Shown here: in pieces, positions 23,714 to 34,424 of the stretch
Layout: the number at the start of each line of letters is the position of its first letter
Numbering within the stretch: position 1 is the stretch's first letter
From: Absidia repens
Lineage: Eukaryota; Mucoromycota; Mucoromycetes; Mucorales; Cunninghamellaceae
Assembly (NCBI GenBank): GCA_002105175.1
Contig: MCGE01000001.1
Coordinates: forward strand, 1,426,001 to 1,490,000
Length of the DNA: 64,000 bases
Reading direction: 5' to 3'
The notes under the pieces: generated by a model
The model's database searches: none
Seen by the model: only the letters and a program-made list of their open reading frames with translations
What the model was told of the DNA's origin: nothing
Made by a program: the position numbers and the translations under genes

Positions 23714-23852
23714 CGGAAGCAAATTTGAATCTTTCCATTGCGTTGGAGCAATATGGGTACTAGTGTCTCATAAAAAAAAATTGGGGAGCAACATCATATT
23801 GATGTCCAATTTACAAAAAACACTAGTTTTGATTATGGTAATGTTGCTTCCG
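23714..23852. repeat. Nested inverted repeat (foldback element)
   Basis: Four pairs of complementary arms nest in order around one centre. CGGAAGCAA (23714-23722) pairs with TTGCTTCCG (23844-23852). ACTAGTGT (23759-23766) pairs with ACACTAGT (23820-23827). AATTGG (23779-23784) pairs with CCAATT (23806-23811), and ACATCA (23791-23796) with TGATGT (23800-23805). ATGTATT on the left (about 23694) has a matching AATACAT on the right (about 23883), so the hairpin may reach beyond the listed ends. It could be a small foldback transposon relic or a structured RNA; no terminal target duplication was identified. Confidence 0.5.
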
Positions 23853-24689
23853 AGGGAATTGCACGGACCGACTCTTTTCGGTAATACATCATTGTGCAAA
23901 AGAAAAAAGAAATTGTTCATTCATGAAGATCTCACACAAAGACAGGCGTGGTTGTGGCCCATCTGACATAATCCAGGAAAACCAGGCCCCTGCCTCCAAT
24001 ATTTCATTTTCACATCCCGCTTTTGATTGGGGAGGGGTCAATTACCCAAAAAAAAAAAAAAAAAGCTTGTTGGGTGGGCATATTATATGACATTTAGTCC
24101 GTTTTTGAAATTATACTCTGTGAGTGCATCTTTGACGTTTTCTTGATACCGCATGATTCTTTCGCCTTCTCTCTCTTTTTTTTTTTTTTTTTTGTACTAT
24201 CATGCTCTGTAGACTTTATTTTCTTCATAGTATCATAAAATACTGCAAGAGGAGGAGATTCAGACTTCGAGAGAAAGTAAGGAGAGAGGTATTATCATAT
24301 GCTGGCATATCAGACCATATTTAGACAGAGATGTTTTTATGCAATGTAAAAACAAGATACCCGATTTGAACTATTGGAGCTATCAAGGCAAATAAAGATA
24401 TATTTTTTATTGTGGAATATAGTAAACATAACTAAGGGATCAAATAGCTCTACAGCCGGGCAACCATTCTAATGTGGAGGGAGTAAATTAAGTTGGGCCG
24501 AGTCACTCCATGTCAAGTGCTAAGAATGAGAAGGGAACAACCGTGTTGTCTATGCAGAAAGATGAGGGATTCTGCAAAAACAGAAAAAGAAAAGGGAGTT
24601 ACCAGACGGTCATTGTAAATATTGTTGGCTCTTTTCTTTTGAACAAAAATAAAATAAAATAGACTGAACTACGTATGACAGCTTACTGT

Positions 24690-25600
24690 GGTATCAAGTG
24701 GAGCTGGTTGCTACTATATAAAGAAGCCCCACAACGACACAAAGTCGCCGATTATTGCTATGAGAGGAGAGATACGGTGCGTAGGGTGATGTTCAAAAAT
24801 GTTTATATAGGAAAAAAAAAATGGGGATGTCCTTTTTTGCATCCTCTGGCAATGGACACAAAAAACGCAAACCAGATCCTCACTAGAGACAAAAAAAGAA
24901 CATTTCAAATCCCGCCCACGTGAAATATTTATTTTTCTCTCCTGTATTTTTTTTATTTTTTCGCCTCCCTTTTTAATTTTTTTTTTCCCACATTTTTTTC
25001 TTCATCATTCAACTTCTATGGGGTCATGTTGGACTTGGAATAGTGTTAGGACTAGATTAGAAGGGTTTTCAGCTAAGGGATTACAAGACGCATGGGGAAG
25101 CCCTTTCATTTGGATTTAGGATTTGGGACCACCACTAGTTGACTTTTGGAGCCTTCCTTCGCTTAGTTTATTGTTAGTTTTTTCATAGTTTGTAACTAAA
25201 ACTAAATAAAAATATGTCTCTTTTTATTATTCTCAATGAAATATGTCCCATTAGTTTCTCCATTTTTTACTAGCAAACAATCGTGTTTGATTAGGATCGA
25301 CCGATGTTGTGTTTCAATTTTTTTTAAAAAAAAGAACAAAAGACACACTTTAGTCTTTCACATGCCTTATACATTATATATGCACCCATTTTACAACAGT
25401 TCCTTATATTTGTATTTATCTTTTTTCAAATCTTAAAGTAGTCTCCTTCATGCTATTCCCGTCAGATCCTCGTCAAAATGAAACCCACACTCTTAGTCCA
25501 GTATTTATCTAACATGCTGAAATAAAGTATACTCTTTTTATTACTCATCCTCTGGCTTATTATATTATTTGCAGTGCCATTATTATGGTATGCTTGTGAG
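24690..25600 (+). repeat. Dispersed repeat, copy A
   Basis: This copy aligns by eye with copies B (46610-47590, +) and C (60555-61222, -). Landmarks are the box TTCAAATCCCGCCCACGTG (24904-24922), a CT-rich segment, and a conserved core around 25020-25190 with AGGGATTACAAGACGCATGG, GGAAGCCCTTTCATTTGG and GGATTTAGGATTT. Further right are an AATAAAAATATGTC stretch and a last AATAAAGTATACTC signal near 25520. All frames contain stops, so it is not protein-coding. The upstream part (24690-24800) matches only copy B. It could be a non-coding gene family or the remnant of a mobile element. Confidence 0.7.
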
Positions 25601-25973
25601 TGTTGTATTAGTGACACCGGTTTCTAGAAGATCTTTTTTTTGCATTTCCTTTGTACAAAATAGACACCATGCAACGTCATCAACATGATAGTCTTTTTTC
25701 CCATGAAGGAGCACTCACTGATACTGCTTGACACATACCACTCTGAAATTTTCTTATTGTGACCCATTCTTCTGATCCATAATTATCGTACCACATCATA
25801 CATTCTATATCATATTCCCATCATTTCAAAAGCGAAGACAGTAAAGCATAACATAAAAGGACACTAAACGTCGAAACAGATGTCGTTTGCGGTACAAAAA
25901 GTAAGGCAGCAGTAATATTTATTATAATAAAATAAGAGAGTTACTAATAACTACCAACGACAAAATAGCGATG

Positions 25974-28900
25974 CTAATCTAAAACTAACCACGAGAAATA
26001 ATGGCTTGACTTCGGATTCTTGATCGTTGTAACTAAAAAAGATTTACAATGATAGTAAAAAGTTAGATATCATATCCACGTTTTATTTGTTGCATGTACT
26101 ATAAATCTTACCAATGGGTTGTTGAGCAGGGTGACTGCCAGGAACCAACGATTTCTGGCTCGTCGAGAAGACAGTGATGTATGACGTTGAGTTGACTGGT
26201 GATGGGAATGAGAGACAGTTTTTTCCACGTCCAATTTGATCTTCATTTGATGTATACGACAGAGGCCTTTGTGGGGATGCTTTTTGCTGACTGACAAATG
26301 TAGGATACACCCTATAAATACCAACATCACTGGATTGTTGAATTGGTTTTCCGCCTTTAGCTTTCCACATCACGTATTATATAAGTGAGAAGAAGACATT
26401 GTCAGTAAGAGGTATACATGTGTCCGTTTGTATTAAAAAAAAGAAAGGGTCAAGACTTACCATCCCACAGTAGCCAACAAAGCCGCCATCGCCACGTCGT
26501 ACACTCCACGTTTCGGCATTTCGATCTACCCGGACGCTGAATAAAGGGTACCGGAAAAGTAGTTTGAGTGTGCGCAAGACGTACGATGTCAATGCCCGTG
26601 TCATGGAAGTGAACATCATGAAATACCAGTAATGCAACAAAGGGGATCGATTTTTTATTCCAAAATGAGTACCGTTGCTCAAAAAGAGAATCCGAGTAAT
26701 ACGTTTTTGAATCATTTGTACAACCAAAGCAATGAAAAAGCTGGCAAAGAAAGCACCTATAATTTAACAAAAACAAATGGAAGGGACTTGATTGAGTCAT
26801 CAGAGATAGCTTTCAATTTTTTTTTTTATTTTTTTATTTTTTTTGCCAAGTTTACCATATCCAAGATGACTGAGAATTGTATCCCTAGCTCGTTCTAGCT
26901 GAATAACCATCACAATAAAGGTACCGATAACGGCAATTTCCAGCATAAAGTACAGCATGCCGGTAAATCCTAGTTTAGATTAAACGAAATCAAAGAAGGA
27001 AAAGACAGGATGAGCTCACGACTTTCAGTTGTAGTTTCTCAGTTTGAGGAAGTGGAGCTTACCAAACCCAATACACACACCCAAAAAGCGAAGAGCATCG
27101 TCCAAGTCAATACTATACAAATATAAGAAAAAGTGGTGAGTACATACGCATTATATATCTATCTATCAATAAAATCAGCATACTCATTATCTTTTTTTCC
27201 TTTGAAGAGGGCATAGTTTCCACGTCGAATATTGAGAATGTCTTTGTTCACCCGTCGGAAGATACCCAATGTATAGATCATGGCAACTAAAAACAATAAT
27301 GTATTTTAAGTAATTTATAGTTCACGTCCATAAATAATAAACTTACATCCGCCAGCGCCAAGTACAGTAAGGTAGACAGCAATTTTCATGAGCATAAATG
27401 TTTTGACGGCAAACGCCATAGGGTCTGGATTGTATTGTAATTGAGCAAGGTAAGGGGACCAAAAGCAGATGTGAGTAGGAACGTAACCACCAACGCCAAC
27501 AAGTTGAATCAATAACACAGGAATCTATTACATAGATAAGGAAGAAAATGTCAATATGCTTCCTGTTTGGTCTAACTTCTCATTTTTTCTATTTCATACA
27601 AGCTGTCCCATGCAAAACAACAGAATCGAAAGAGATATTTTGACAGGATACGGCACTCTATAAACAATTAATAAAATGAGTGAGCGCATGTGTAAACTGA
27701 CGTTGATCCCAAAGCCTTATTCTTTTTGCTGCTGTTACCGAATATATTTGTTGGTACCAATCAATTTCCGACCCCAGATCTTCCACATGCGGCGATAGTA
27801 TCTAATATCGGTCAAATTTATCCAAGTACATTGTTCCCAGATGATTTTGAGGCGTTGCAACCAATACACAGGCACCTTGCGCTTCACAAACATATATATA
27901 CAAATACAATTAGTATGAGTATATATAAAATTCTGTATGCGTCCCATTTTTGTTCTTCTTTACCTTTGTGTTCAAGCGATTCATTTTCATCAATCGTCTT
28001 ACATATGTTTCTTCAATATCCTTGACCTGTAGGAATTCTAAACGGCAAATATCGCATGATTGGAAAGTAATAGACCGTGTTATAAAATAAGTGACGACAA
28101 CAAAATTGGCAACCAAAGTAGGAAGGACATTGATAGCATTAAGAACTAAAAATGGAGTGTCTCGGGCATAGGTAATAACATAAGAAGGGAGATCCACAGT
28201 CACCCTCAAGCCAAAGAGAACAATCACACAGTAACAGCCTATAACAAAGAATGAAATATATGAATCACTGCAAGTTATATCACTATTGGTACTAGAAACG
28301 ATATCACTTACCAAAAATATTGGCTAATCTTGAATTGATGCTGGCATGGTAGCATAGGAAAAGCTATAAAACAAAAAAAGTGATTATAGGCCATGTTTTT
28401 CGGTATCCATAGAGTCAACGTCCTATCATTACCGGATAAAAGTAGACCGCATACAAGAAAAAGGACAAAAACAGTTCTAAACAATAAATAAAAGAGATGA
28501 TACAGCATTATAATATGTAAAATATGTGATGGATACTAATATTTTTTTTTATCTTACCAATGATTTTCGCTGCCCTTGGTAGCCATTCATGGAAGATGCT
28601 TGATTGACTGTTGATGATATTCCAAGCTTCAGTAAATATAAAAGACCCTAAAAAGAAAAAACCGCAACGCATGAGCCATGCTCGTGTCTTTGTTCCGTAT
28701 TGATGGTTTCCTTTTTCCGTGAATACCTATCATAAGGAATATACACAGAAGCACTGCGTGAGAGGGCTGGCGACAGAGGAATCGCGTTGGTCTACAAATC
28801 AGAATATATATATATATATTAATCAGCATGAATATAACATACAACTAAATGACTTCTATTTACTTACGGAGGGAAGGTAAAATCAGTTAGCCAAGCCATA

Positions 28901-30208
28901 ATAGCAAAGACCATCGGTACCATAAAGAAATTTCCCAGTGATAGGTATTGAAATGCTGTTGTTACTTGAAGTACATAAAGTATGAAACATATGTTAGTAT
29001 TCGGTAGCACCGTTTGTATGTTTGATATTTTCTATTTTCTACTTACAAGTTGCACATGTTTTATACAAGGTAGACGCCTCTTTGTCAACATACAGGCCGG
29101 CATAGACATACGAGAGACACGGCGGGAACGCTCTTGATCCATAAATTGAAATAACCTGGGGAGTGGCAGCGTGAAAAAAAAAAAAAAAAAACTGTAAGAA
29201 GATGAATAAGAAAGAGATAGTTTGATTTTTTTTTTTCTACTTGCAATATGCCGAGTTAAAGGAGGTAGAGTGATGTCAGGGATTTCAATTGAGTTTCGGA
29301 TGACACCAGTAGATAAGTTGCCAACATTGTTTCCATTAGAATCGTGAAATTGATATGACACAACAATGGCGCGATCAAAGGAGACTTCGTAAAGAACAGC
29401 AGTTTTGTCAGGAATTTCCCATGAAGGTAAAAAAGAGAGGTTCTTTTTGTTGGAAAAAGGAGAAAGAAAAAAATATTAGCTGGTTCCATCAGTTGTTCAT
29501 TGTTTTTTAAATCCCGACCATAGCTTTATCGTTAACAAAGTATCGCATATAAGTGGTTTCAACAGATATCGTTTGGGTTAATGGCGCATTAGCAACGGAA
29601 GTCAGTTTATTTCCTGTTGTATTAAAGCTTTCACCATCGTCCAAGTAAATGAAGCTTGAAGGCTTGTATCTGTTTTGTCCGGTACATCCGCCGACTAGCC
29701 GCAGAAACAAGACAGACAGGATATGTGTGTGAGAAATAAAGTTTTGGGTATAATTCAGGTACGTCAAATCTTAAAAAAAGAGTAAGGCATTACCGGCAGC
29801 AATTGAAACAAGATAGTTAGAGTGGGATACATTGACTATATAGCACAAAATAAAAGTTATGATAAAGATTAGTTCTGTCATACATGAATCAACTCCCCCC
29901 CGAGTTTTACCATTTACTTACCGTATTGTGGTCGATAGTATATCCAGTCATCCTTTTGTCGTGTCACCCACCCGCCATCTAGTTCGTTGATTTGGTTCAG
30001 CTGACCGTCTTTTATAAGATTATTTTTTCCATTGAGTCGTTCCCAACACTGAGTAGTAAACGGTACTACGATATAATTTTAAAAAAAGTGGTGGGTGAGT
30101 AAAAATTATATCGTTGATAGTACATATGCCGATTGCCACAAAACTCCGCTTACCCGGCTCAACGGCGCCTAGTAAGAAAATGAATAATAATAAAACGCTT
30201 ATCAACAT
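25974..30208 (-). CDS. STRA6-like multi-pass membrane protein
   Basis: Start ATG 30208-30206 gives a clear signal peptide (MLISVLLLFIFLLGAVEPG). A lumenal or outer N-terminal region of about 250 residues follows, with Cys, NVS/NLS sequons and short beta-like blocks (VGGCTGQNRYKP, SFIYLDDGESFN, VSFDRAIVVSYQFHD). Then come about nine hydrophobic helices, e.g. GNFFMVPMVFAIMAWL, HAVLLCIFLMIGSFIF, LFLSFFLYAVYFY, VLPTLVANFVVVTYF, VISLSILLFCMGQ-like, and GMLYFMLEIAVIGTFIV. Near the end, LLHYWYFMMFTSMTRALTSYVLR and the Arg-rich segment after it resemble the C-terminal helices of the retinol receptor STRA6. The tail is Ser/Pro-rich and cytosolic. About 17 small introns give roughly 850-900 residues. 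I place the stop at 25976-25974 after the last splice in phase 1. A transport or receptor role for retinoid-like terpenoids is inference. Confidence 0.65.
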
Positions 30209-30525
30209 TTCTTCAATGAAATTTTTAACAAGAAAGTATTTATTTCATATATATGTCTTTATATGTGAAGATAAAGATGACATGTAAAGGAGAAAAATCG
30301 CTATTGATGACCGATCAATCACACCAAATTCCCCTTTTTTCATGCAATGCAATCAGACCCCAGATTAGTGTTCAGCATATTCAATCAGCGACAAAGATAA
30401 AGAAGATAATAATATTGATAACACATATCAAAGGACTTTATTCAATACGACAAAGAAAAAAAGAAAAAAACTAAATAAAACTATGTAATGCTAGCCTTGT
30501 AGAGTAAAACGCCCAATTTCAAAAA
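30209..30525. other. Short gap between STRA6-like start and UPRT stop
   Basis: These 317 bases contain the leader and promoter of the STRA6-like gene and the 3' UTR of the uracil phosphoribosyltransferase gene, both on the minus strand. No distinct element was recognised. Confidence 0.45.
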
Positions 30526-31663
30526 TTAAAACGCAGTGTTCATCAATCGGTCCCCAATGTCGCCCAAACCAGGACGAATAAACCTAAAACAAAAAGTTGT
30601 TAGTACATTACCTATCATGAAAACTCATTATAAGCGCCTCCTTACCCATTTCCATCCAAACTTTCATCTACGCCTGCAAGATAAATTTGAATTTCAGGAT
30701 GTTCTTTTTGTAAGTGAGCCACACCCGGTTGGGACTATGATATTAAAAAAAAAAAAAAATAAAAAAAAAAGGCAGATGAGAATGTTGACAAAGATAATGC
30801 GTTTGTTTTTGTTGTGCTTTGACTTACGCCCAGAATGCCGACAAATTTGATATGCTCACCGGGTATCCCCCATTCCTTCAACATGTTGACAGTAGCCACC
30901 GCAGTATTACCTAAAGTGAAGAGTTAATACCGTTCCAATCGTTTGCAGTTGTTTTTTTTTTATTACCTGTTGCCACCACTGGATCCAAGACATAGCATAA
31001 GTCGACATTGGGATTTTCAGGAAGTTTATTGTAATATTCCACTGGCTGTAAAGATACCTATAAAAAACAAACGATATCGCTATTGGTCAGTGCTAATCCG
31101 AGTTTTTGGTATTTTAACGAGTCCCATTTTTCTTTGTCTTACCTTTTCTCTGTAGAGACCCAAGTGTAAAATTGGTGCTTCAGGAAAACTAGCCAAGAAT
31201 CCTAATAAGATTCAAAAATGAGGAAGGTTAGTTTAAGCACGCACAATTTTTCATCATGCCCCGGTTCTAATATTGTTGTTGTTGTCAATGTCACTTACCA
31301 TCCACCAAGCTGAGACCCGAACGTAAAACGGGTACAAGAGCAACCCTTTGCTTCAATTCAGCTGCTTGAAAGGGACCATAAGGTGATACGAGCTATGTAT
31401 GATAGAACAAGTTGGTTTCAGCCGTGAAGTTTAATAATACGTGAGAGAAAAGCAAAAACAACAATAATAGCAATAATAAATTGTATGTCACTTACAGTTT
31501 TTTCACGCGACAAAGGTAAGTCACTGGAAGCTTCATAACTTAACAAGGTAGACAAGTCATGGACTATGTTTCTTGTTTCTTTTGGTGATTGCGAAGCTTC
31601 GCGTAGCTGAGATAACTTGGTAGCAACAATTGGATGTTGACTAATGTGAACGGAGCCGGTCAT
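30526..31663 (-). CDS. Uracil phosphoribosyltransferase, bacterial Upp type
   Basis: The enzyme joins uracil to PRPP to make UMP. Start ATG 31663 opens [21 protein letters not shown]. The rest follows the Upp layout: [45 protein letters not shown], the PRPP-loop segment [29 protein letters not shown] and the uracil-binding end [14 protein letters not shown]. The stop is TAA at 30528-30526. Four or five short introns leave about 230 residues. The sequence is closer in its motifs to bacterial Upp than to the common fungal Fur1 (the loop normally reads DPMLATGG there). It is divergently paired with URC1; in Lachancea kluyveri, a uracil phosphoribosyltransferase (URC6) is part of the URC uracil-degradation pathway. 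The alternative is a plain salvage enzyme. Confidence 0.92.
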
Positions 31664-31968
31664 GATGTAAAAAATATGTAATATTTGTGTGTGTGTGAAA
31701 AAATAAAAAAATAAAAATAAGAAAAGAGAAAAAGAGAGCGATTAAATAGCGAAACGTTATCTCCCCCCTCTTTTACCCCTTCCCGAGAACCAGTGAGTAT
31801 TTTCAAAGTACTGTGCTTTTTATGAAATGGTCATTTTTGAAATCCCGCACGTGCTCGAATCAGCAGTGCATAAAAATGGCACCCTTTCCCCCCTTTTTTT
31901 TCTCATTTTCATCCTCTTTTTTATTCTCTATCTTTCTTTTTCTTTTTTTTTTTTCTATCAAAAATATA
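31664..31968. promoter_or_regulatory. Divergent promoter of UPRT and URC1
   Basis: This 305-base region lies between the two start codons. AAATCCCGC (31840-31848) runs directly into CACGTG (31848-31853), an E-box. CT-rich sequence with T tracts follows up to the URC1 start. A GATA-type or uracil-responsive site was not recognised. The shared position suggests co-regulation of the two genes. Confidence 0.55.
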
Positions 31969-34424
31969 ATGACTATTCCCGATAGCGTTGCTCAAGACAT
32001 ATTGACCTCCATGGAAGCAATGCGTAAAGACCAACAACAATTGACTGACAAGGTACAGTACCACGAATAAATCACTTGACTTTTATGAATCTTCTCATTG
32101 ACTACCTTTTATATCTTTATAGGTCAGTAAGCTCTTAAACCAAAATCCTTCTTCCCCAACAGAAAGTGCGTCACCAGCATCCAGTACAGCATCCAAGGTC
32201 GAACCATCCAAGTCCTCCGAGATCTCATCTCTTTACCCTCAACGTGTTATTCTTACTAGTAAGTTTTCATTTAAAATATCGTGGGAAATTAAAACGTTAA
32301 ACGCAAGTGATAAGGGACTGACTTTCTATTATAACTTATACACACGCAACTATCTATAGCTTATCCAAGTCAACATGGTGTCCGTCCTGAACCTCTAACG
32401 TGGGGTGCAAAAGAAGCCAAGGAACGTGGTCCTGTAATTGCCTCGCGTCACGCAGAAAGTATCAAGAAAAGGTAAACGTATTCATTCCACATATACTTCA
32501 ATCGATGTTTTTTTTCTTCTTCTTCTTCTTTTGTTTGTTTACGTTATTATTGTTTACAAATCTATAGGAACGCCATCGGTGCTTATGGAGGTTCTTACTG
32601 CATTTACCGCGCACTCGCCGTGGCGATTGGCGATCTTCCAAACAACCACCGTCCCAACTTTGAAATGACTGAACCTACCTTTGATGTGCTCCCCAACGCG
32701 CAATGGTTTGACCCTACTAAGATTGTGTCTCTTGATCCTTGGGGTCACCTGGCTCCTACTGTCTTCAAGGCTGAATATGAAAAAGGTCTCGACGTCCGAC
32801 CAACGATTGCAGTGACTCGCGCTCATATGACAATGGCCGAAATGGAAATGAATGTACAGAATGGCAACTTGATAGTGGATGGCAAGATTGTCGTCAATTC
32901 TCGTGGTGATCTTGCCGTCTCAAAGGCTGCTGTGGAACCTGTTTGGTATCTCCCTGGGGTAGCTGCTCGCTTTGGCATTGAAGAAGGATTGTTACGTCGT
33001 GCTCTTTTGTAAGTCTCTCTCTCTCTCCCCTTTTATCACAATGTTCTTTTTCTCATATATCGATTTTATAATGTGTTTTTAGTGAAGATACGGGTGGTAT
33101 GTACCCTGAACTGATCACTCGTCCCGACCTTAAGGTATTCTTGCCTCCTATTGGTGGAATCAGCGTTTATATATTTGGAAACCCTGCATATATTACAGGT
33201 AAGTTACATTATGATAACCAAATGTTGGTTATGGGGTACAGGAGATCTTTGGATTGAAGTGACAGTGTACTAATTAAAGGCTTGTATTTTTTGAAAATAA
33301 AATTAAATAGATAGTTCCAAGAAGTTGACCCTCCGGGTACATGATGAATGTAATGGATCTGACGTTTTTGGTAAGTAACTGGTTTGAAACTATAGACATT
33401 TGAAATTGAACTGGACATATTTTGAAAAAAAGGTTCACTGACATTTTTTTTTTGTTTTACTTCTTTTAGGTAGTGATATTTGTACCTGTCGTCCTTATCT
33501 GATTTATGGCATTGAAGAATGTGTCAAGCAAGCCCAGCAAGGAGGTGTCGGGGTTATTGTTTACTGTAAGTTATTTGAACAGCATAAAATGGGCAAATGC
33601 TCTGGTACTAATGACAGCGTTTATCATATATACATAGTCCGAAAGGAGGGACGAGCTCTTGGTGAAGTGACAAAGTACCTTGTTTACAATGCCCGTAAGT
33701 TGCTTATGTATTTATTTAATTTCCCTTGATAGCATATATATATAAGACGGGAGTCACCCACTCGACTTTTTTTTTTTAACTTTATCCTTCGTATCATACC
33801 CAGGTAAACGACAAGCAGGTGGTGACACAGCCGATCATTATTTCTTGCGCACTGAATGCATTGCTGGAGTCAAAGACATGCGTTTCCAAGCATTGATGCC
33901 TGACGTGCTACATTGGCTTGGTATCAAGAAGATAGACAGAATGATGGTAAGATAATAACAATATAGAATAACAAAATATGGAATTGGATGACAATTTGTA
34001 CTAATCGATATATCTATCTATCTCTTCTTGCCGATACATGCAGTCAATGTCAAATATGGTAAGTTGCTTCGAATTGTACATCTTTTTATTTACGCTTTTA
34101 ACTTATCTTGATTATGATAAACTTTGATAGAAACATGACGCCATTGTGGACTCTGGAATATCGATCATTGAACGTGTGCCAATTCCTGAAGAGTTGATTC
34201 CAGCTGACTCAAGGTAAGAAAAATGTTGACAAAATGGGATATCAGTTGTGCTCTCAAAATATCCTGTATTGAGTTTGCCTCATCCCCCCCCCTTTTTTTT
34301 CTACTCTATTAGAGTCGAGATCGATGCCAAGATTGCCTCTGGATACTTTACCAGTGGACAAGCACTCACTGATGATCAACTCGCCAATGTAAAGGGGCGC
34401 GACTGGGAAGATATTGAACATTGA
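31969..34424 (+). CDS. URC1: URC1-type GTP cyclohydrolase II-like protein (uracil catabolism)
   Basis: The URC1 protein is required for the uracil-degradation (URC) route in yeasts and resembles the riboflavin enzyme GTP cyclohydrolase II. After a Ser/Gln-rich start, an N-terminal domain typical of this family runs RPEPLTWGAKEAKERGPVIASR … GAYGGSYCIYRALAVAIG … WFDPTKIVSLDPWGHLAP … LGVRPTIAVTRAH-like. The GCHII-like half has HDECNGSDVFGSDICTCRPY (the three Cys zinc ligands), QGGVGVIVYFRKEGRALGE and TADHYFLRTECIAGVKDMRFQAL. It ends GRDWEDIEH, TGA 34422-34424. About eleven introns, including a 15-base microexon, leave about 490 residues. In riboflavin enzymes the analogous segment reads CLTGDV…CDCG, so the motif is intact. 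It could be misread as RIB1, but the long N-terminal domain argues for URC1. Confidence 0.9.
34044..34058 (+). other. 15-base microexon of URC1
   Basis: TCAATGTCAAATATG is flanked by ATGCAG before and GTAAGTTGC after, and adds SMSNM in frame between DRMM and KHDAIVDSG. Skipping it would also keep the frame. Confidence 0.7.

Larger units (their letters stand above)
23416..25973. other. Gene-poor stretch, 2.6 kb, with foldback element and repeat copy A
   Basis: After the GRAM gene's 3' UTR there is a foldback structure (23714-23852). From about 24690 there is the first copy of a dispersed repeat, both listed separately. A 115-codon open frame at 23619-23966 overlaps the foldback and looks accidental. 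The right end is the 3' flank of the STRA6-like gene. Confidence 0.5.

Noticed and set aside
23619..23966. A 115-codon plus-strand frame in the gene desert
   Set aside because: It overlaps the foldback structure, has no recognisable domain, and its start has no clear leader or promoter. Probably chance.
24900..24925. A tRNA gene suggested by the T-arm-like TTCAAATCCCGC
   Set aside because: No acceptor stem, D-arm or anticodon arm can be formed around it in any of the copies.
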